Made by a program: the position numbers and the translations under genes. The notes under the pieces were generated by a model. It made no database searches and was not told where the DNA came from. It saw only the letters and a list, made by a program, of their open reading frames with translations. A DNA stretch of 64,000 nucleotides, taken from Siphonodentalium dalli. Its lineage: Eukaryota > Mollusca > Scaphopoda > Gadilida > Siphonodentaliidae. The stretch is from contig CP136067.1 of the NCBI GenBank assembly GCA_032622095.1, positions 195,882,052 to 195,946,051 of the forward strand, read 5' to 3'. Below are positions 13,600 through 28,135 of the stretch, one piece after another; position 1 is the first letter of the stretch, and the number at the start of each line of letters is the position of its first letter.

Positions 13600-15673
13600 G
13601 TCAGTAAAGTAAAGACAATTTACTCATGCGTACACACCAGAAGAGGCATCTGAACTGTTTGAAGTGGGCAACCAGAGGGTCTCTTCTGGGGGTGGGACAA
13701 ACGTAGAATAACACCCTCTTTAGTATCGAATGTCTCAGGTCAGGAAAGCATTTGCATGCATCTGTTACCCTATATGTCATAATATTTTTCGACTAGTTGG
13801 GCATTCCAACTTTTAGTAATTTCCAGTCGTCAGATCACATATGTTTGAACCTTTTTCCAACTGATGACCATTTCAGTCACACATTGACCAGAAGTGGTCT
13901 AAAAAACGCTACAGTAAAAATTATAATGGACGGAAACTATCAGAACAATTTCAATCTATTTTGGTTAATATTTTCAACTGATATTGTGTCGGTGATAAAA
14001 TTGAAAAGTTTACAAACAATTTAAAGCCTTACTCCAAACGAGAGCCAACCCTCCCCTAATAACATGAGAAGTTGATAATTCACTCACAATGAATGTACAT
14101 ATAATTACACACTGCGGAAATCACAACAATTTAGCAGAACCCACCAGTATCATTGCAAATTAGCAGGACTACTTAACCAAGTTAATCAGTACCCTATACT
14201 ACAAAACAAAATACTTGTAATATGATATTGTGCCGGATATACATTTGAAATATTGACAAAAATTGAAAGGTCTTACTCAAAACGAGAGACAACCTCCCCT
14301 AATAACATGATCAATGTGGTGGTTCACTCATAATGATTTAAAAAAATCTTGAATGGTTCGTAAATTCTGACTAAAAGTGTGTGGAACGTTATATGGGACA
14401 CCTCCCTTCCATCTTTGGCAACATTAATATTTTCCAACTTCCAGTAATATTGTTGAATTGAAATGACAATTTAAAGGGTGTTAGATTGGGCGGTTTGAAA
14501 GTTTCAAGTACCAATTGGACAATTTCAAAACGAAAAACTTCACTCGAGTTTGGAACAGTAATTATACAAAACGAAAAATATCGCGTGTAAAATGTTGTGC
14601 ATTTTTGCTATAGGTCCAGCCTCTCGCATCATAATTAGATCATGCATCGAACCTCTACTCTGGCTACTCCCTTTCAGATCATGTTCCACCAGATCAAAAC
14701 ATGGGAATCATTTGATTTTCTGACCTACTCTGACGATGACCTTGTAACTTGTAACATACACCACAGGGAACTTATTTCTTTGTTATTGAAAAGATTGAAT
14801 TGATTTCCCGGGGAAAATTCAATAAGTGACACAAAGCAATTTGGTTCGCATAATCGTGCAATATCGAGCTGGGATGCTCACCAACTGTGAAATATATTAG
14901 TAAGGGACAGGTTTTAGTAAAGAAATATACCACCTGCGTTGCCTTTTCAATGTTATACAGTTCCAATCATATAGAACATCAAAATGTTCCCATGTTTTGA
15001 ACTAGTGGAATAGTATCTATATGTGAACAACCAGTGCAGAGCTACGTCAAACTGAGTTATCAAATTTGACCCATAAAACAATATAATTTTTCGGATTGCA
15101 AGTTATCTATATATCATACCTGGTCACGGCTTGGTGCCAAAATTAAAACGCTGGACCCTTTAAATGAATTCGTAGAAAACATCATGCACCATTTGAGATT
15201 GCTACAAGTCAAAACGGCCACAAAATAGTTTTAAAAATCATAAAAATTGAAAGAACATGTCCATATCTGAGCAATCCTCGCATGCGAATGAATCAACACG
15301 ACGACACCAATCGAGATTATTTACAGCTCCACCCATCTAAACCGCGATCCAGCAAAGACGGATTCGTCATCTCAGGTCTAGCCTCCGTAGACCTTGTTTA
15401 GTTCGACCATCGAATTATATGGTTTATTACACGCTTGTTAATAGAAGTACAGTGTTATTGCTCTTCCATATTTACAAATCCGTATACAACGTACGTTCCA
15501 TACGCATCTCGTTGACGTAAAATTACGTACATGACGTTCGCCTCAACCATGAAACTGGAACTATTTAAATAAAAGAATCATCACAGATGACAAACACGAC
15601 CTGAATGAGTCTAAATAATTCTTCTAATCCTGTATTTTAATGCACATATTCTAGGACGCGAAGCGTGTAATAA
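13600..15673. other. No gene recognised
   Basis: Intergenic-looking DNA. Apart from the direct repeat listed at 14020-14340 I see no RNA gene, convincing exon or mobile-element end. Confidence 0.5.
14020..14340. repeat. Diverged direct repeat, ~247 bp apart
   Basis: AAACGAGAGCCAACCCTCCC plus TAATAACATGA near 14035-14070 recurs as AAACGAGAGACAACCTCCCC plus TAATAACATGA near 14280-14315. Both are followed by a CACTCA(C/T)AATGA stretch. This is an old tandem duplication. Confidence 0.6.
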
Positions 15674-15831
15674 ACACAGAACGACACGATGTGTAAATGG
15701 GTTTGTCGATACGGCACTCGTGCTGTCGCGGAAGGATAGAACTCGAGGCGCAAGCGCCTCTCGTTCTATCCTTCCGCGACAGCACTCGTGCCTTATCGAC
15801 AAACCCATTCACACATCGTGTCGTTCTGTGT
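15674..15831. repeat. 158-bp near-perfect palindrome
   Basis: ACACAGAACGACACGATGTG at the left end pairs with CACATCGTGTCGTTCTGTGT at the right, and pairing continues through GCACTCGTGCTGTCGCGGAA to a GCGCAAGCGC centre near 15750. Mismatches are few, so transcripts would form a ~75-bp stem. It is much more GC-rich than its surroundings. It may be a MITE, but I could not identify a target duplication. Confidence 0.9.
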
Positions 15832-16929
15832 ATTTAGTTGCCGGTTTAAGCTTATAAAACGCAAAAACAAATATCGAAATTGATCAAAACGTATAATATA
15901 CCTACACACTTAACATGACTGGTTTGGGTGCCTCTCGCTTATAAAGTATGCTGTCAAATATTCTCGCTGTCGTAATTATTGATTTTCGCAGTTGATAGAA
16001 TGCGTCGGTCGCATTAGAAAAGTATAATTAATTATCTCGACGATACAGAGACACTACTGCTAAACAAGTGGTCTGGCTGGACCAGGTTTAAACCAGAGAT
16101 GACTAATGCGTCATTTAGAACTGTGGTCTCGAGTTTAAACCACGTATTCAGCTGCCAAACAATGGTTTAATCATAGAGGTTTATGTAGACCAGGTTTAAA
16201 CACCAAAAGACGAATCCGACCCAGTGAAGCAAGTAAACAAGTAACACGCGCATATAATGTTTGCTGAATACAGGTGATATATCCATAATTCATTTTACTC
16301 ATCTCAATATAAGAGACATCATCTTTGAGTTTTTATCCGTCAACGATATTCGTGACTGATTAACCTTTTGCATCTTGTTGTATTTATAACTATTTCTAAA
16401 TGCTACGATTCTCATATGGTTTATTACGTCCGTTAGTACATCCGTTAGGATTATTGTCGTCTTATAAAGAGACTGATCACCCCACTGACCTTGAGCTCAG
16501 TAACTTTACCATTTTACTGTCTGATACATAAATAATGAGCATGCACTGAGGTCAAACAACAAACATTCAGTCTTCATGAGGTTAAATAATCCGTCTGATT
16601 AACATTGAGAAATGTAGGTAGCGAAGTTCAACTTTATGAGAATATAATGCCCATAAAAATATATGTCATCATTACTAAATTTGTTACTTGAGCACTATCT
16701 CTTATATCGATTTGTTTGGTTAACCTCTTCGTTGCTATGACAACCGTAACTATTGCGAACGTAAAAGTGCACGCCGTGTGTTATATGGTCCGCATGTACT
16801 ATGGACACACCATCTTTAACCATTTTGGTAAATCGGTATCTCATATGGTCAGTCATATGGATGAATATATTTTCAAAATTACTGAGTATTTTTATTTCGT
16901 GTGCGATAGTAATGTATATTATACACCCA
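15832..16929. other. No gene recognised
   Basis: AT-rich. Contains several GGTTTAAACC-type short palindromes near 16095-16195. No coding region can be supported. Confidence 0.5.
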
Positions 16930-17032
16930 CAGTAATGCCCTAATTTATCGACTCCTTTATTTCCGACTAAATCCTGAAAAGTTAACCATAATTCTGCTGT
17001 GGTTAAGAGGTCGATTAATTAGAGTATTACTG
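16930..17032. mobile_element. 103-bp miniature inverted-repeat element
   Basis: CAGTAATGCCCTAATTTATC at the left matches the reverse complement of the right end (CAGTAATACTCTAATTAATC), giving ~26-bp terminal repeats. GTTAACCA and TGGTTAA form an inner stem. Ends starting CAGT occur in several DNA transposon superfamilies, so I leave it unclassified. Confidence 0.6.
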
Positions 17033-17371
17033 TATAGACGGTTCATATAGGGTCATATAATTATACTGTCATTTGACTGCACAGATGAAGCGTTATCTCG
17101 TGTCAGATAGTAGATTTGACCATTGCCCGATAGTATTTGGCAATTTTTTACAATTTTAATAATTTTTTACTATTCTTCCAACTTTCATAAAAAATAAAAA
17201 TTAACCCACATGGAGCCACACAGAGATGGAAGCATGCACTACAACGTGTCGTCTGCTCAGTCTGTGTGGGCTCTCTATGGGATAATTATTTTTTTTATTT
17301 TTAAATGTAAGAAAAAGTAAAAATTAATATAGAATAAAGAACAATTGATTAAAATTATACAAAATTGTTTG
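17033..17371. other. No gene; imperfect inverted repeat
   Basis: Holds an imperfect stem-loop (CCACATGGAGCCACACAGAG near 17206 against TCTGTGTGGGCTCTCTATGG near 17260) in AT-rich DNA. It may be part of a decayed palindromic element that also includes the module at 17372. Confidence 0.5.
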
Positions 17372-17440
17372 GCCAATGCATTCTCTTATATATGCGAGGC
17401 GACCTATGGTCGACTCGCATATATAAGAGAATGCATTGGC
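17372..17440. repeat. 69-bp palindromic module
   Basis: The cleanest copy in the window. The right side continues CACAGGG, matching CCCTGTG before the module at 13289. Confidence 0.9.
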
Positions 17441-17869
17441 ACAGGGTATATTAACAATGTTCAATTCAATTTTACTCGTTTCCCGTTCGCCATTTAACCC
17501 CGTCTTTTACTATTAATGTGAGCCAAATAGTATCGCCCGGGCTATAGTTTTCAAACTATTACATGTCTATTGACGTCTCCCATGCACTAGCTCATAATTT
17601 GGCGCGATGTCTGCAGTTTGACGATTCTGGCAAGAGGCCAGAATTTTGCGAATTATCGCCCGCGCGGGCTGCTGGCTGGCTGCTGGCGTCACGATTGGCA
17701 CGAGGTGGGAATGTTTCATACATGTGCATGTATATATATATATAATAAAACACCATCATTGACCGCCTTGGGTAGAATAGCGAGCGCTACATGTATTTCC
17801 CCTCGATGTGCATGTCTTCTCGTCGAGAGGCCATTAGTCCTGCTTGCTGTTAAAAAAGGAACAATCATT

Positions 17870-18297
17870 ATAGTTATGCTGAAATGGTCACTGTCACCCC
17901 ATTTCGTTCAGTTGGGTACCCAGGTCTTTTTTAATTTTCAGTTGGGTACCCAGCTTTTGTAAAATTTACATTTGGGCACCCAGCTTTATGAAATCTCACA
18001 CATAGCGTGATTTAATTATTGATCGCCGTCAGTTGATTGTAAAATGAACCTGTTAAATATGTAAATGCTTGTTTATATATGAATTATGATGTATATATTC
18101 GTCACGATGCTTCAAAATAATAGCGGAGAAGAATTGTATGCATAGGACATATATAGGTACTGCAGATCGACTGCTCATAAAGCTGTGTACCCAAATGTAA
18201 ATTTTATAAAAACTGGGTACCCAACTGGAAGTTTTAAAAAGCTAGGTACCCAACTGAACGAAAGGGGGTGACAGTGACAATTTCAGCTATAGTTATC
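17870..18297. mobile_element. ~430 bp element with ~115 bp inverted arms
   Basis: Left arm 17870-17985 and right arm about 18180-18297 are inverted copies: GAAATGGTCACTGTCACCCC and TTCGTTCAGTTGGGTACC on the left return as GGTACCCAACTGAACGAA and GGGTGACAGTGACAATTTC on the right. Each arm also contains three tandem GGGTACCCA-type repeats. No coding capacity. Confidence 0.8.
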
Positions 18298-19271
18298 GTT
18301 ATATATTTCACATCAAGGCAGTTAGCATATAGGTGTGCATGGATATTAAATTATGCTGGATATCCGATTATCTGGACTAGTGGTCCCATGCATACACTTG
18401 CAAATTAAACAGTTTCTCTTGTTTGTGGCGAGTATGCGAAGCAGCACTTCTTAAATGGGCGTGGCCATTTTGGTCAATTTATATAACGTCGTGGCGGCCA
18501 TTTGTAACTAAACCCCTGGTTTCTAGTTAGTATTTTCTCCTAACCTATATATGGTAATACATGCCAATTAAGGAATATTACTATGAGTCGTATTATGAGT
18601 TCTAAGTTGTAGGCGCACCAAATTAGGAGTTTTAAAACCGATGTATAAATCGCGCGAATCTAAATAAGGAAATGGCACAATATCACGACTGCTTATAAAC
18701 AATCCACGGCGCTTTTTGCGATAAACTAAACAACAGACGACCTGTATTTTCTCTGACACAAAGCGTGTTTTGTGAATACTATCGCATTTATATCATCAGT
18801 AATCTATACTATTAGTATATTCTTGAGGTAATTATCATAATTTGATCATGTTATTTATAAATTATAACTTACAGTGAAGGCCGCCCGTCCCTTTTTCGAT
18901 GCGTATTTTGAACTCGACATGCACCTATACTGCACGACTCACATCACCGTATTGCAATGTTATAAGTACATATGCAGGACCAATGGGTGATCAAGGCAGC
19001 ACACCAGTCATATGATGACATCGTTGCTTGGGTATTCGCGGGACGCCGGTCAATAACTATATTTGATATGACTGGCGTTAGGGGCAACGAAAGTAGAACT
19101 TTGTCAGCGCAAGTGGTTACCACCCAGTGTGACATGTGTTGCTGTTAACAATGGCACACGGTAGCCCCATCAATGCATGCGTCGTATATATATAATGTAA
19201 AGGTCCATTATATTGAAAACTTAATCGATCTAATATCTGCATAAAATTGAAAGCAAATGCAGAAGGCATAC
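18298..19271. other. No gene recognised; left flank of arrays 2 and 3
   Basis: Unique-looking DNA that ends at GCAGAAGGCATACAA, the junction with the minisatellite. The duplicate at 32838-33811 ends the same way. Confidence 0.55.
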
Positions 19272-21329
19272 AATCTATATCTACATGTATAATATCTATA
19301 TCTACATGTATAATATCTATATCTACATGTATAATATCTATATCTACATGTATAATATATATATCTACCTGTATAATATCTATATCTACATGTATAATAT
19401 CTATATCTACATGTATAATATCTATATCTACATGTATAATATCTATATCTACATGTATAATATCTATATCTACCTGTATAATATCTATATCCACATGTAT
19501 AATATCTATATCTACCTGTATAATATCTATATCTACATGTATAATATCTATATCTACCTGTATAATATCTATATCTACATGTATAATATCTATATCTACA
19601 TGTATAATATATATATCTACCTGTATAATATCTATATCTACATGTATAATATCTATATCTACATGTATAATATCTATATCTACATGTATAATATCTATAT
19701 CTACATGTATAATATCTATATCTACCTGTATAATATCTATATCCACATGTATAATATCTATATCTACCTGTATAATATCTATATCTACATGTATAATATC
19801 TATATCTACCTGTATAATATCTATATCTACATGTATAATATCTATATCTACCTGTATAATATCTATATCTACATGTATAATATCTATATCTACCTGTATA
19901 ATATCTATATCTACCTGTATAATATCTATATCTACATGTATAATATCTATATCTACCTGTATAATATCTATATCTACATGTATAATATCTATATCTACCT
20001 GTATAATATCTATATCTACCTGTATAATATCTATATCTACATGTATAATATCTATATCTACCTGTATAATATCTATATCTACCTGTATAATATATATATC
20101 TACATGTATAATATCTATATCTACCTGTATAATATCTATATCTACCTGAATAATATCTATATCTACCTGTATAATATCTATATCTACATGTATAATATCT
20201 ATATCTACATGTATAATATCTATATATACCTGTATAATATCTATATCTACCTGTATAATATCTATATCTACATGTATAATATCTATATCTACATGTATAA
20301 TATCTATATCTACCTGTATAATATCTATATCTACATGTATAATATATATATCTACCTGTATAATATCTATATATACCTGTATAATATCTATATCTACCTG
20401 TATAATATCTATATCTACCTGTATAATATATATATCTACATGTATAATATATATATCTACCTGTATAATATCTATATCTACATGTATAATATATATATCT
20501 ACCTGTATAATATCTATATCTACCTGTATAATATCTATATCTACCTGTATAATATCTAGATCTACCTGTATAATATCTATATCTACATGTATAATATCTA
20601 TATCTACATGTATAATATCTATATCTACATGTATAATATCTATATCTACATGTATAATATCTATATCTACCTGTATAATATCTATATCTACATGTATAAT
20701 ATCTATATCTACATGTATAATATCTATATCTACATGTATAATATCTATATCTACATGTATAATATCTATATCTACATGTATAATATCTATATCTACATGT
20801 ATAATATCTATATCTACATGTATAATATCTATATCTACCTGTATAATATCTATATCTACATGTATAATATCTATATCTACATGTATAATATCTATATCTA
20901 CATGTATAATATCTATATCTACATGTATAATATCTATATCTACATGTATAATATCTATATCTACCTGTATAATATCTATATCTACATGTATAATATCTAT
21001 ATCTACATGTATAATATCTATATCTACATGTATAATATCTATATCTACATGTATAATATCTATATCTACATGTATAATATCTATATCTACCTGTATAATA
21101 TCTATATCTACATGTATAATATCTATATCTACATGTATAATATCTATATCTACATGTATAATATATATATCTACATGTATAATATCTATATCTACATGTA
21201 TAATATCTATATCTACCTGTATAATATCTATATCTACATGTATAATATCTATATCTACATGTATAATATCTATATCTACATGTATAATATATATATCTAC
21301 ATGTATAATATCTATATCTACATGTATAA
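19272..21329. repeat. 21-bp minisatellite, array 2 (98 units)
   Basis: Length is exactly 98 x 21. Units 1 to about 64 reproduce the variant order at the start of array 3 (33812-35168), including a CATCCACATG variant and a CTAGATCTAC variant. The last ~30 units reproduce the end of array 1. The switch lies between 20629 and 20694. Confidence 0.97.
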
Positions 21330-22113
21330 TTGCGATTGTCTGTCTGTCAGTGGTCTATAGAACTTCACAGGGGACCATCTAGAGGGGTATAACATGTGTA
21401 ACATTTTACGAGAAAGATAATGGCGCGGGAAAGAATTTTCTAAAGTGACGCCGCTGTTGCCAGGGGCAGAACAGGGGGAGGGGCACCACAATCGATAACA
21501 ATAATTTCAGGGCCGATTTAAACCAAATTCAAATTGATACACATTCTTCTCCATGATACAAGGAATCTTAGTGTGTGATTTAAAGATGCCAAATTGGTTT
21601 CGATTAGATGAGAGATTGGGGGGTGGGCACTCAATTTTATAAGAATTGGTTTAGCCACCAAACTTATACAAACTCATCCACTTGGTATGAGGAGTCTAAT
21701 GTTCTGGCCTAAAGCTGTCAAAGGTGGATTCATTCGAGTCATGGGTGCACTGAAAGGGACAGGGGCACCAAATTTGATACACAACATTTTTAGCACCAAT
21801 GCCCACCAAATTCATACACATTCTATCCATGATACGAGGAATCTAATCGTGTGATTTAAAGACGCCACGTTGGAGCTGTTTGTGTGAGAGATGGTATGGG
21901 GTGCGTGGGTTGTCATTAGATTTTATAAAAAATTGTTTAGTCGCCGATTATCACCAAACTTATAAATAATCATCTCCAGGATGTCAGGAGTCTAATTGTG
22001 TGGTGGGACCATTCGAGTCAGGGGTGCACAAAGGCTGAGAGAGATACACAAATTGATATTCAATATGTTTATCGCCTATTTCCACCAGATTGATAAATAT
22101 TTTTCTCCGTGAT

Positions 22114-22421
22114 CAAGCTGCAGAACAGAGTTCAGTCCCCTCGCTAAGCGATGTCTGAACGCTGCCGGATTGTGTATTTTCTTAAATAAATCTAACATGT
22201 TTTATTGAAGTGTTTTGCCAGGCACAATTCATCCTGGCTTGATCTAGACACATTTCAAATGATTATGGACACTTCAGTTTCTCAGAATAATGCAGAATGA
22301 ATGGTAACCTGCAAAAGTCTCAAATAAATAAATGCGACATTTCTTCACATTACGTGTAGGTGCGGGCAGTGGTAATTCCTGCGTAGGGGCCTGAACTCTG
22401 CGTGGAGCTTGCTCAGTAATA
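22114..22421. mobile_element. ~300 bp nested MITE (duplicate)
   Basis: Duplicate of 7574-7881. Confidence 0.65.
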
Positions 22422-22711
22422 CGAGGAGTCTAATCGTGTGGTTTAAATACGCCAAATTGGTGAGAGATATGGGGGGCCTTAAATTTGATACAAATTTGTA
22501 TACTCGCCAATTTTCACCAATTATATATATATTCATCTTCATAATGAGTCTAAGTGTGTGGCTTAATGATGTCAAAATTGGCACCGCTTGAGTCCTAAAT
22601 AGGGACGGGAGGGTCACCAAAATTGATAAAAAATATGTTTAGTGCCAATTACCAAGTTCAAGTTCATACACGTTCTTCTCAACTGATACGAGGAATCAAA
22701 TCGTGCGTGTT

Positions 22712-25141
22712 CATCTCCGTGTACGTGGTATCGCCAAACCCGAGGGTATCACCAAAACCAGACCATGCGGTTCCCTCAGATGAATCTATATATCTCCCAG
22801 TTAAATTGTGATATCCACTATCCAAAACATAAATTCGTAAAGCGGAATATTCCCTCAATGGGATAGCGACCGTAGCTTGCTCTCAACCCGATTAATTTAA
22901 TAGAAATTCCGGCTCATTTCCGATTTTGACGTTAGGTGGTTCGTTTGAAGCATACTTATCAGCCATAGATGGGTGATAATGGATGTATCAAAAATATGTG
23001 TTAAATTAACCATACAATTGTCTAGCCTGCAGAGCGGTTCGCAAAAATACTATCTGTGTCCATGTGTGGGTACTCACCACAATTTCGGGTATAAAAGCCG
23101 CAGATTGATCTTGCGATGAGATGTCGCCAAACCAGATATGGTATGTCAAAGATGCGAATGATATAAATCACATTTTAACCGTTTCTGCTTGAAAATATCC
23201 CAATGATCATTCAGACAGGCCGGTACGTGGATCAGCTTTAGGGTGGGGTGCACGTGCAAGGGTAAAAACGTTTATGTTTGTGTTTTATGTTATAATGTCA
23301 TATTAATATTATAGGCTATTTTGTGTTATTCGACTTTATAAGACCGGTACTGTACAACGAATGGAAACATTAAATCAGTGTAAATCATGAGTTATCAGAA
23401 ACGTGGCTCGATGGTCCCTGTTGGGGTGGTTACCTGTAGTTTCTAAATGAACCCCTTTTTCCAATTGTTGAATATGACATCCCCTAAGTTTAGGTTTTTT
23501 TCATCTGGTGACCATTTCAGTTCACAAATTTGGCCGAAATTATTTAAATTATCTAAATATGCGGGGTTTTTTGTCTGAAAACAAATTACACAATAAATAC
23601 TAAAAAAATGGGAATCAATTTTTGGAATGAAATTTCCAACTGATGTTGTGTCGGGCAAGACATTTCCAAATGTTGAAAGTGCTGACCGACGTATGGGGGA
23701 AGGTGTTATGTTACACCAACACACCACTTCCACATCTCTATAAGCGAATGAGTTACCCGTCTAAGAGAACAGAACATGTGATCTTCGGATGTACCCCAGT
23801 ATGCTCGTGGATATCGTGCGATGTTTTGTATCAGAATTATCATTGCAAATTGACCGCTTGATTGCCACCACGTGCTAGTGTATACATTTGTCTCTGTTGA
23901 ATGGTTTGACCCAGGTTGAGCGACACCCCAACAAAACAAATCCTTTTCCCGAAGACAAATGCATTTACGATGCATGACACGTTATACTCATCATCAGATC
24001 TCGTGTTCGTTTTGCACGAGTGGAGCTATAATCACAATTATCTCTGTGAACAAAGCAAAAACAGCAAGTCCACATGAAACCAATCGGGCGCGGAAGGCTC
24101 TATTATATTATAATAATCCATTAATTGGTCCCTTCAACCGGTCCCTAGCCCTTTTTTAGTATTTTGTGTGTAAATTGTTTTCAGACAAAAACCGCATATT
24201 TAGATAATTTAAATAATTTCGGCCAAATTTGTAAACTGAAATAATCACCAGATGAAACAATCTAAACTTAGGAGTTGTCATATCCAACAGTTGTAAGAAC
24301 CCGTTGTAAACTCGACGAGAACTCCAACCTAACATGGGTGTGCAAACAAAAATTACTGGAAGGGAGTGCATTAAGAAACTATAGGTGAACACCCTCAACC
24401 GGGACCTTCTAGCCACGTCCCTGCTAACTCATGATTTATTCTGATTTAATGTTTCCATTTGTTGTACGGTTCCGGGCTTAAAATGTAAAATAACACATAC
24501 TAGTCTATACTATTAAATTAGAACATAAAACACAAACAAATATACACGTTTTCACCATTGCACATGCACCCCCACCCTATAATGATCCATGTGGCGGCCT
24601 GTCCGAACGATAATTGGGATATTTTCAAGCAGAAACGGTCAAAATATGAAGTATATCATTCGCATCTTTGATATCCCAGATCTGGTTTGGCGACATATCG
24701 ATCTGCGGCTTTGATACCCGAAATTATGGTGAGTATCCACTCATGGACGCAGATAGTATTTCTGCGAACCGCTCTGCAGGCGAGTCAATTTTATGGTTAA
24801 TGAAACATATATTTTCTACTGATACACGCATTATCCGTCATCTATGGCTGATAATTATGTTTCAAACGAACTATCTAACGTCAAAAAGTGTCTACTGTTT
24901 ATGATAAAATCGGAAATGAGCCGGAATTTCTATTATATTTATCTCGGTGAAAGCAAGCTATGGCCGCTATCCCATTGAGGGAACATTCCCCTTTGCTAAA
25001 TTATGTTTTGAATAGTGGATATCACCATTTAACTGGGAGAAAAATAGATTCATCTGAGGGGAAATATGTTCATTTATCAAAACCGCATGGTCTGGTTTTG
25101 GTGATACCCTCGGGTTTGGCGATACCACGTACACGGGGGTG
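22712..25141. mobile_element. 2.43 kb foldback transposon (duplicate)
   Basis: Duplicate of 8172-10601, including the flanking GTGTT pair. Confidence 0.8.
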
Positions 25142-27679
25142 GTGTTAAAAAGCCACATTTTGTGATATATATATATATATATCTATCTGTATGCGTTCTA
25201 TATATAACTTCACATCGTACAATCGAGATGGCACGAAGGCGGTCTAACAGGGGTTTTACGAGGAAGATAATGGTGCAGGTTATAATTTAAAAAGTGACGC
25301 TGTTGGTGTCAGGGGCAAAAAAGGGGGAGGGGCAGCAAAACAAATTGTGAAATAGTTTTGTCGCCGATTTCCACCAAACGTATAAAATCACCTCAATGAT
25401 ATGGCGCCGTTCTAGTCAGGATGCATGGGAGGGGGGGGGCTCCAAAAATGATTTAAAAAACTATTTTCAGCACAGATTTCTACCAAATTGATATATTATA
25501 CTTCTCCATTTTACGAGGAATATGACCGTGTGATTTAAAGACGCCAAATTGGTGCCGTTTGGGTGAGAGATGGGGGGTCATAACTATGATAATAAATTGT
25601 TTAGTTGCCGATTACCACCAACATTATTTTATCATCTCCATTATATCATGCATGCATGAGTCTAATTGACGTGGTTTAAATATGTCAAATGTGGCGCCGT
25701 TCAAGTCATGCATGCGGAGGGGAGTTGAACCAAAGCTGATACAAATATATATAGCACTAATTTCCACCAAATTCATGCACGTTCTTCTTTAATGCTACGA
25801 TTAATTAAATCATATACAGTCATCTCCCAGGCCATCTACATTTCGCTCTAAGGGGGTTTTGGCGTTCAACGGTCACAATATCGACAAATGGTGACCGAAT
25901 TAAGTCACTTGAACAATTATATATTTTCAACTGTTTATATTTATATGGGGATGGGAATCAGGGCATTCATATAATGAGCTAGCAAAACAGATGCATAGAA
26001 TAAATCATTAAAATTCTACTTAATAGATACATATATTCTTGCAAACTGAGGGACCTTGAACCATCAGAGGATTGCATATTAGAAAGGCTCATGTTTATAT
26101 TATAACATAATTGAGTCTGCTCCATTTAATATAATTTCCACAAAAACGTTACAATTTGTCAAGCGATTTGGAAATGAATAGAAGGCCTGTTCAACAATAG
26201 TGGTCAAAGTGTGCAGTCAAATGTAGTTTTTTTCTGAGATAAAAAAAAAACGGATACAGAGGATTTCTTTCATTTTAGAACAGACTGATCGCCTAATATA
26301 AACAATACAAAATATCGCTCTATGTCGGGTACATGTAGCTGCTATTCTTGCATAGCAGCATTTCTTTTAAACTGATAATAATTAGCCCGTATATAGCACC
26401 ATGAACAGAGGAGCACCAAGACAATTCTTTAAATCATCTGTAACTTTTTGGAGATATGATAACCAGGTGTCCTCAAAATATTAATGTAACCCACTATATT
26501 GATTGATAAATATCTATGTAAAACCCAATTGTCGTCTTTTATTTATGTGTTTATGATGTTCGTGTTTCACGTTATAATATCTGAAGTATACGCAGTTGTA
26601 AATAAATAAATACTTCTTTAATGGTGGGACGGATTAATCGCGATAAACAAAATGACAATCGCTCCGATCCAACAAGGTGAGCCACTACTTATATTCCATG
26701 TGTAAGAATCATGTTTTGTGATGCTATTTGGAGATACAATTTATGAGAATACGTGCAACACTTTGAGCAAGAGTATCATCTATTCCCACCAAATATCCAC
26801 AGCGTTAACGTTCAGAGGGTTTTACGTCACTTTAACCTGGGTACCCCTGCTAGTGTTCTATATGTCTTCTATATGCTATTTCCACCGAGTTGCGATGACG
26901 GTATTTCGGACCACCTCACCGCTTACATATAATCTGATAAACTGTACCCGATGAACGGGATTGTGCAATGCTCGGCTGGTGTGGAGGTAGGTCAAATATT
27001 GGCCCCCATTGCATTTCGGTATAGTTTCATCATTGTGCGGTCGAGAAATCCACAGCGGTCTTGAAAAAAATCAACTTTTCTGGTTTTGCATTTTTTATGT
27101 ATAGGATGCAGCAAAAAAAGGGGATAACTGGCCAAATGTCATTAAAACATCGAGAAATCTGGTGCATACATCGAAATTGAGTACAAATTTCGGGATTGAA
27201 AAAAGACCGAACAATGATGAAACTATATATCGATCGAATATACATGTCTCAAAATTATCGAGGCGGAAATGCCCTTAACAACGATTTTCTCAATCCCATC
27301 ATTTTATAGACAAAAGACAACCTAAATCGGTTGAACAAGGACAGGTGTTAACAATTAAATCGCAAGATAACTAGTCAGTCCAAGTGTTCATTGACCAACG
27401 GGTATGGCAAGAAAATCCTCAAATATAGATATTTAATTATGGTAGTTACCTTTCTTAATGACAATAATCATTAAATTTCACAATAGATAGAGAATAATTA
27501 AGTCTCCTCTCATGAGCTTGAGATACGATATCATGGATATATGAACTGCGCTTTTGGAAAAAAAAAAATATTTTACAGAAGTTCTTGGTACCTGAAAACA
27601 GTAAATGTTTTAGATATGTTTCATACCATAAAAGTAAAGTAAATGAGATTATAATATCCAATTGGTCGATAGTTCATAA

Positions 27680-28135
27680 CCCTTTACCCAACAAAGCGGC
27701 CAAAAACGCCCAAATAAAGCTTCAACAGCCTGAAATATCTTCGGTCTGTCTCAATAACACCATACAAATATGGATATCATTGGAACCGGTTCATTAACCA
27801 CATTGTGATGGTTACAGTTATGCCCTGTGCCAATGCATTCTCTTATATATGCGAATCGACCATAGGTCGCCTCGCATATATAAGAGAATGCATTGGCCTA
27901 AACAAAATCTTTTTTAACACTTTTTACCATTTTTTCTTACATTCTTTAATAATTTAATAATTTTTACTTACATTTTTTAACAATTTTTATAATATTTTTC
28001 TACATTCTTTGACACTTTTATCATTTTTAATATGTGTTAAGCCAATGCATTCTCTTATATATGCGAGGCGACCTATGGTCGACTCACATATATAAGATAA
28101 TGCATTGGCACAGGGCCGTTCTGTTGGGTAAAGGG
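27680..28135. mobile_element. piggyBac-like MITE with ATAA duplication (duplicate)
   Basis: Duplicate of 13140-13595. It contains palindromic modules at 27829-27897 and 28041-28109. Confidence 0.8.

Larger units (their letters stand above)
6155..20628. repeat. 14.5 kb tandem duplication, copy 1
   Basis: From about 6155 this segment recurs at +14,540 bases. It comprises the last ~30 units of array 1, the 12.5 kb spacer and the first ~64 units of array 2. All stretches I compared by eye are identical, including the A/C variant order of the minisatellite. Boundaries were set where the variant code stops matching (6151 against 20670 on the left; 20629 against 35169 on the right). Confidence 0.9.
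21329..26854 (-). mobile_element. Helentron/pearl-like element, duplicate of copy a
   Basis: Duplicate of 6789-12314 with the same nested insertions. Confidence 0.75.

Noticed and set aside
16716-16943. 75-aa ORF
   Set aside because: Ends inside a small inverted-repeat element. No domain, no splice or promoter support.
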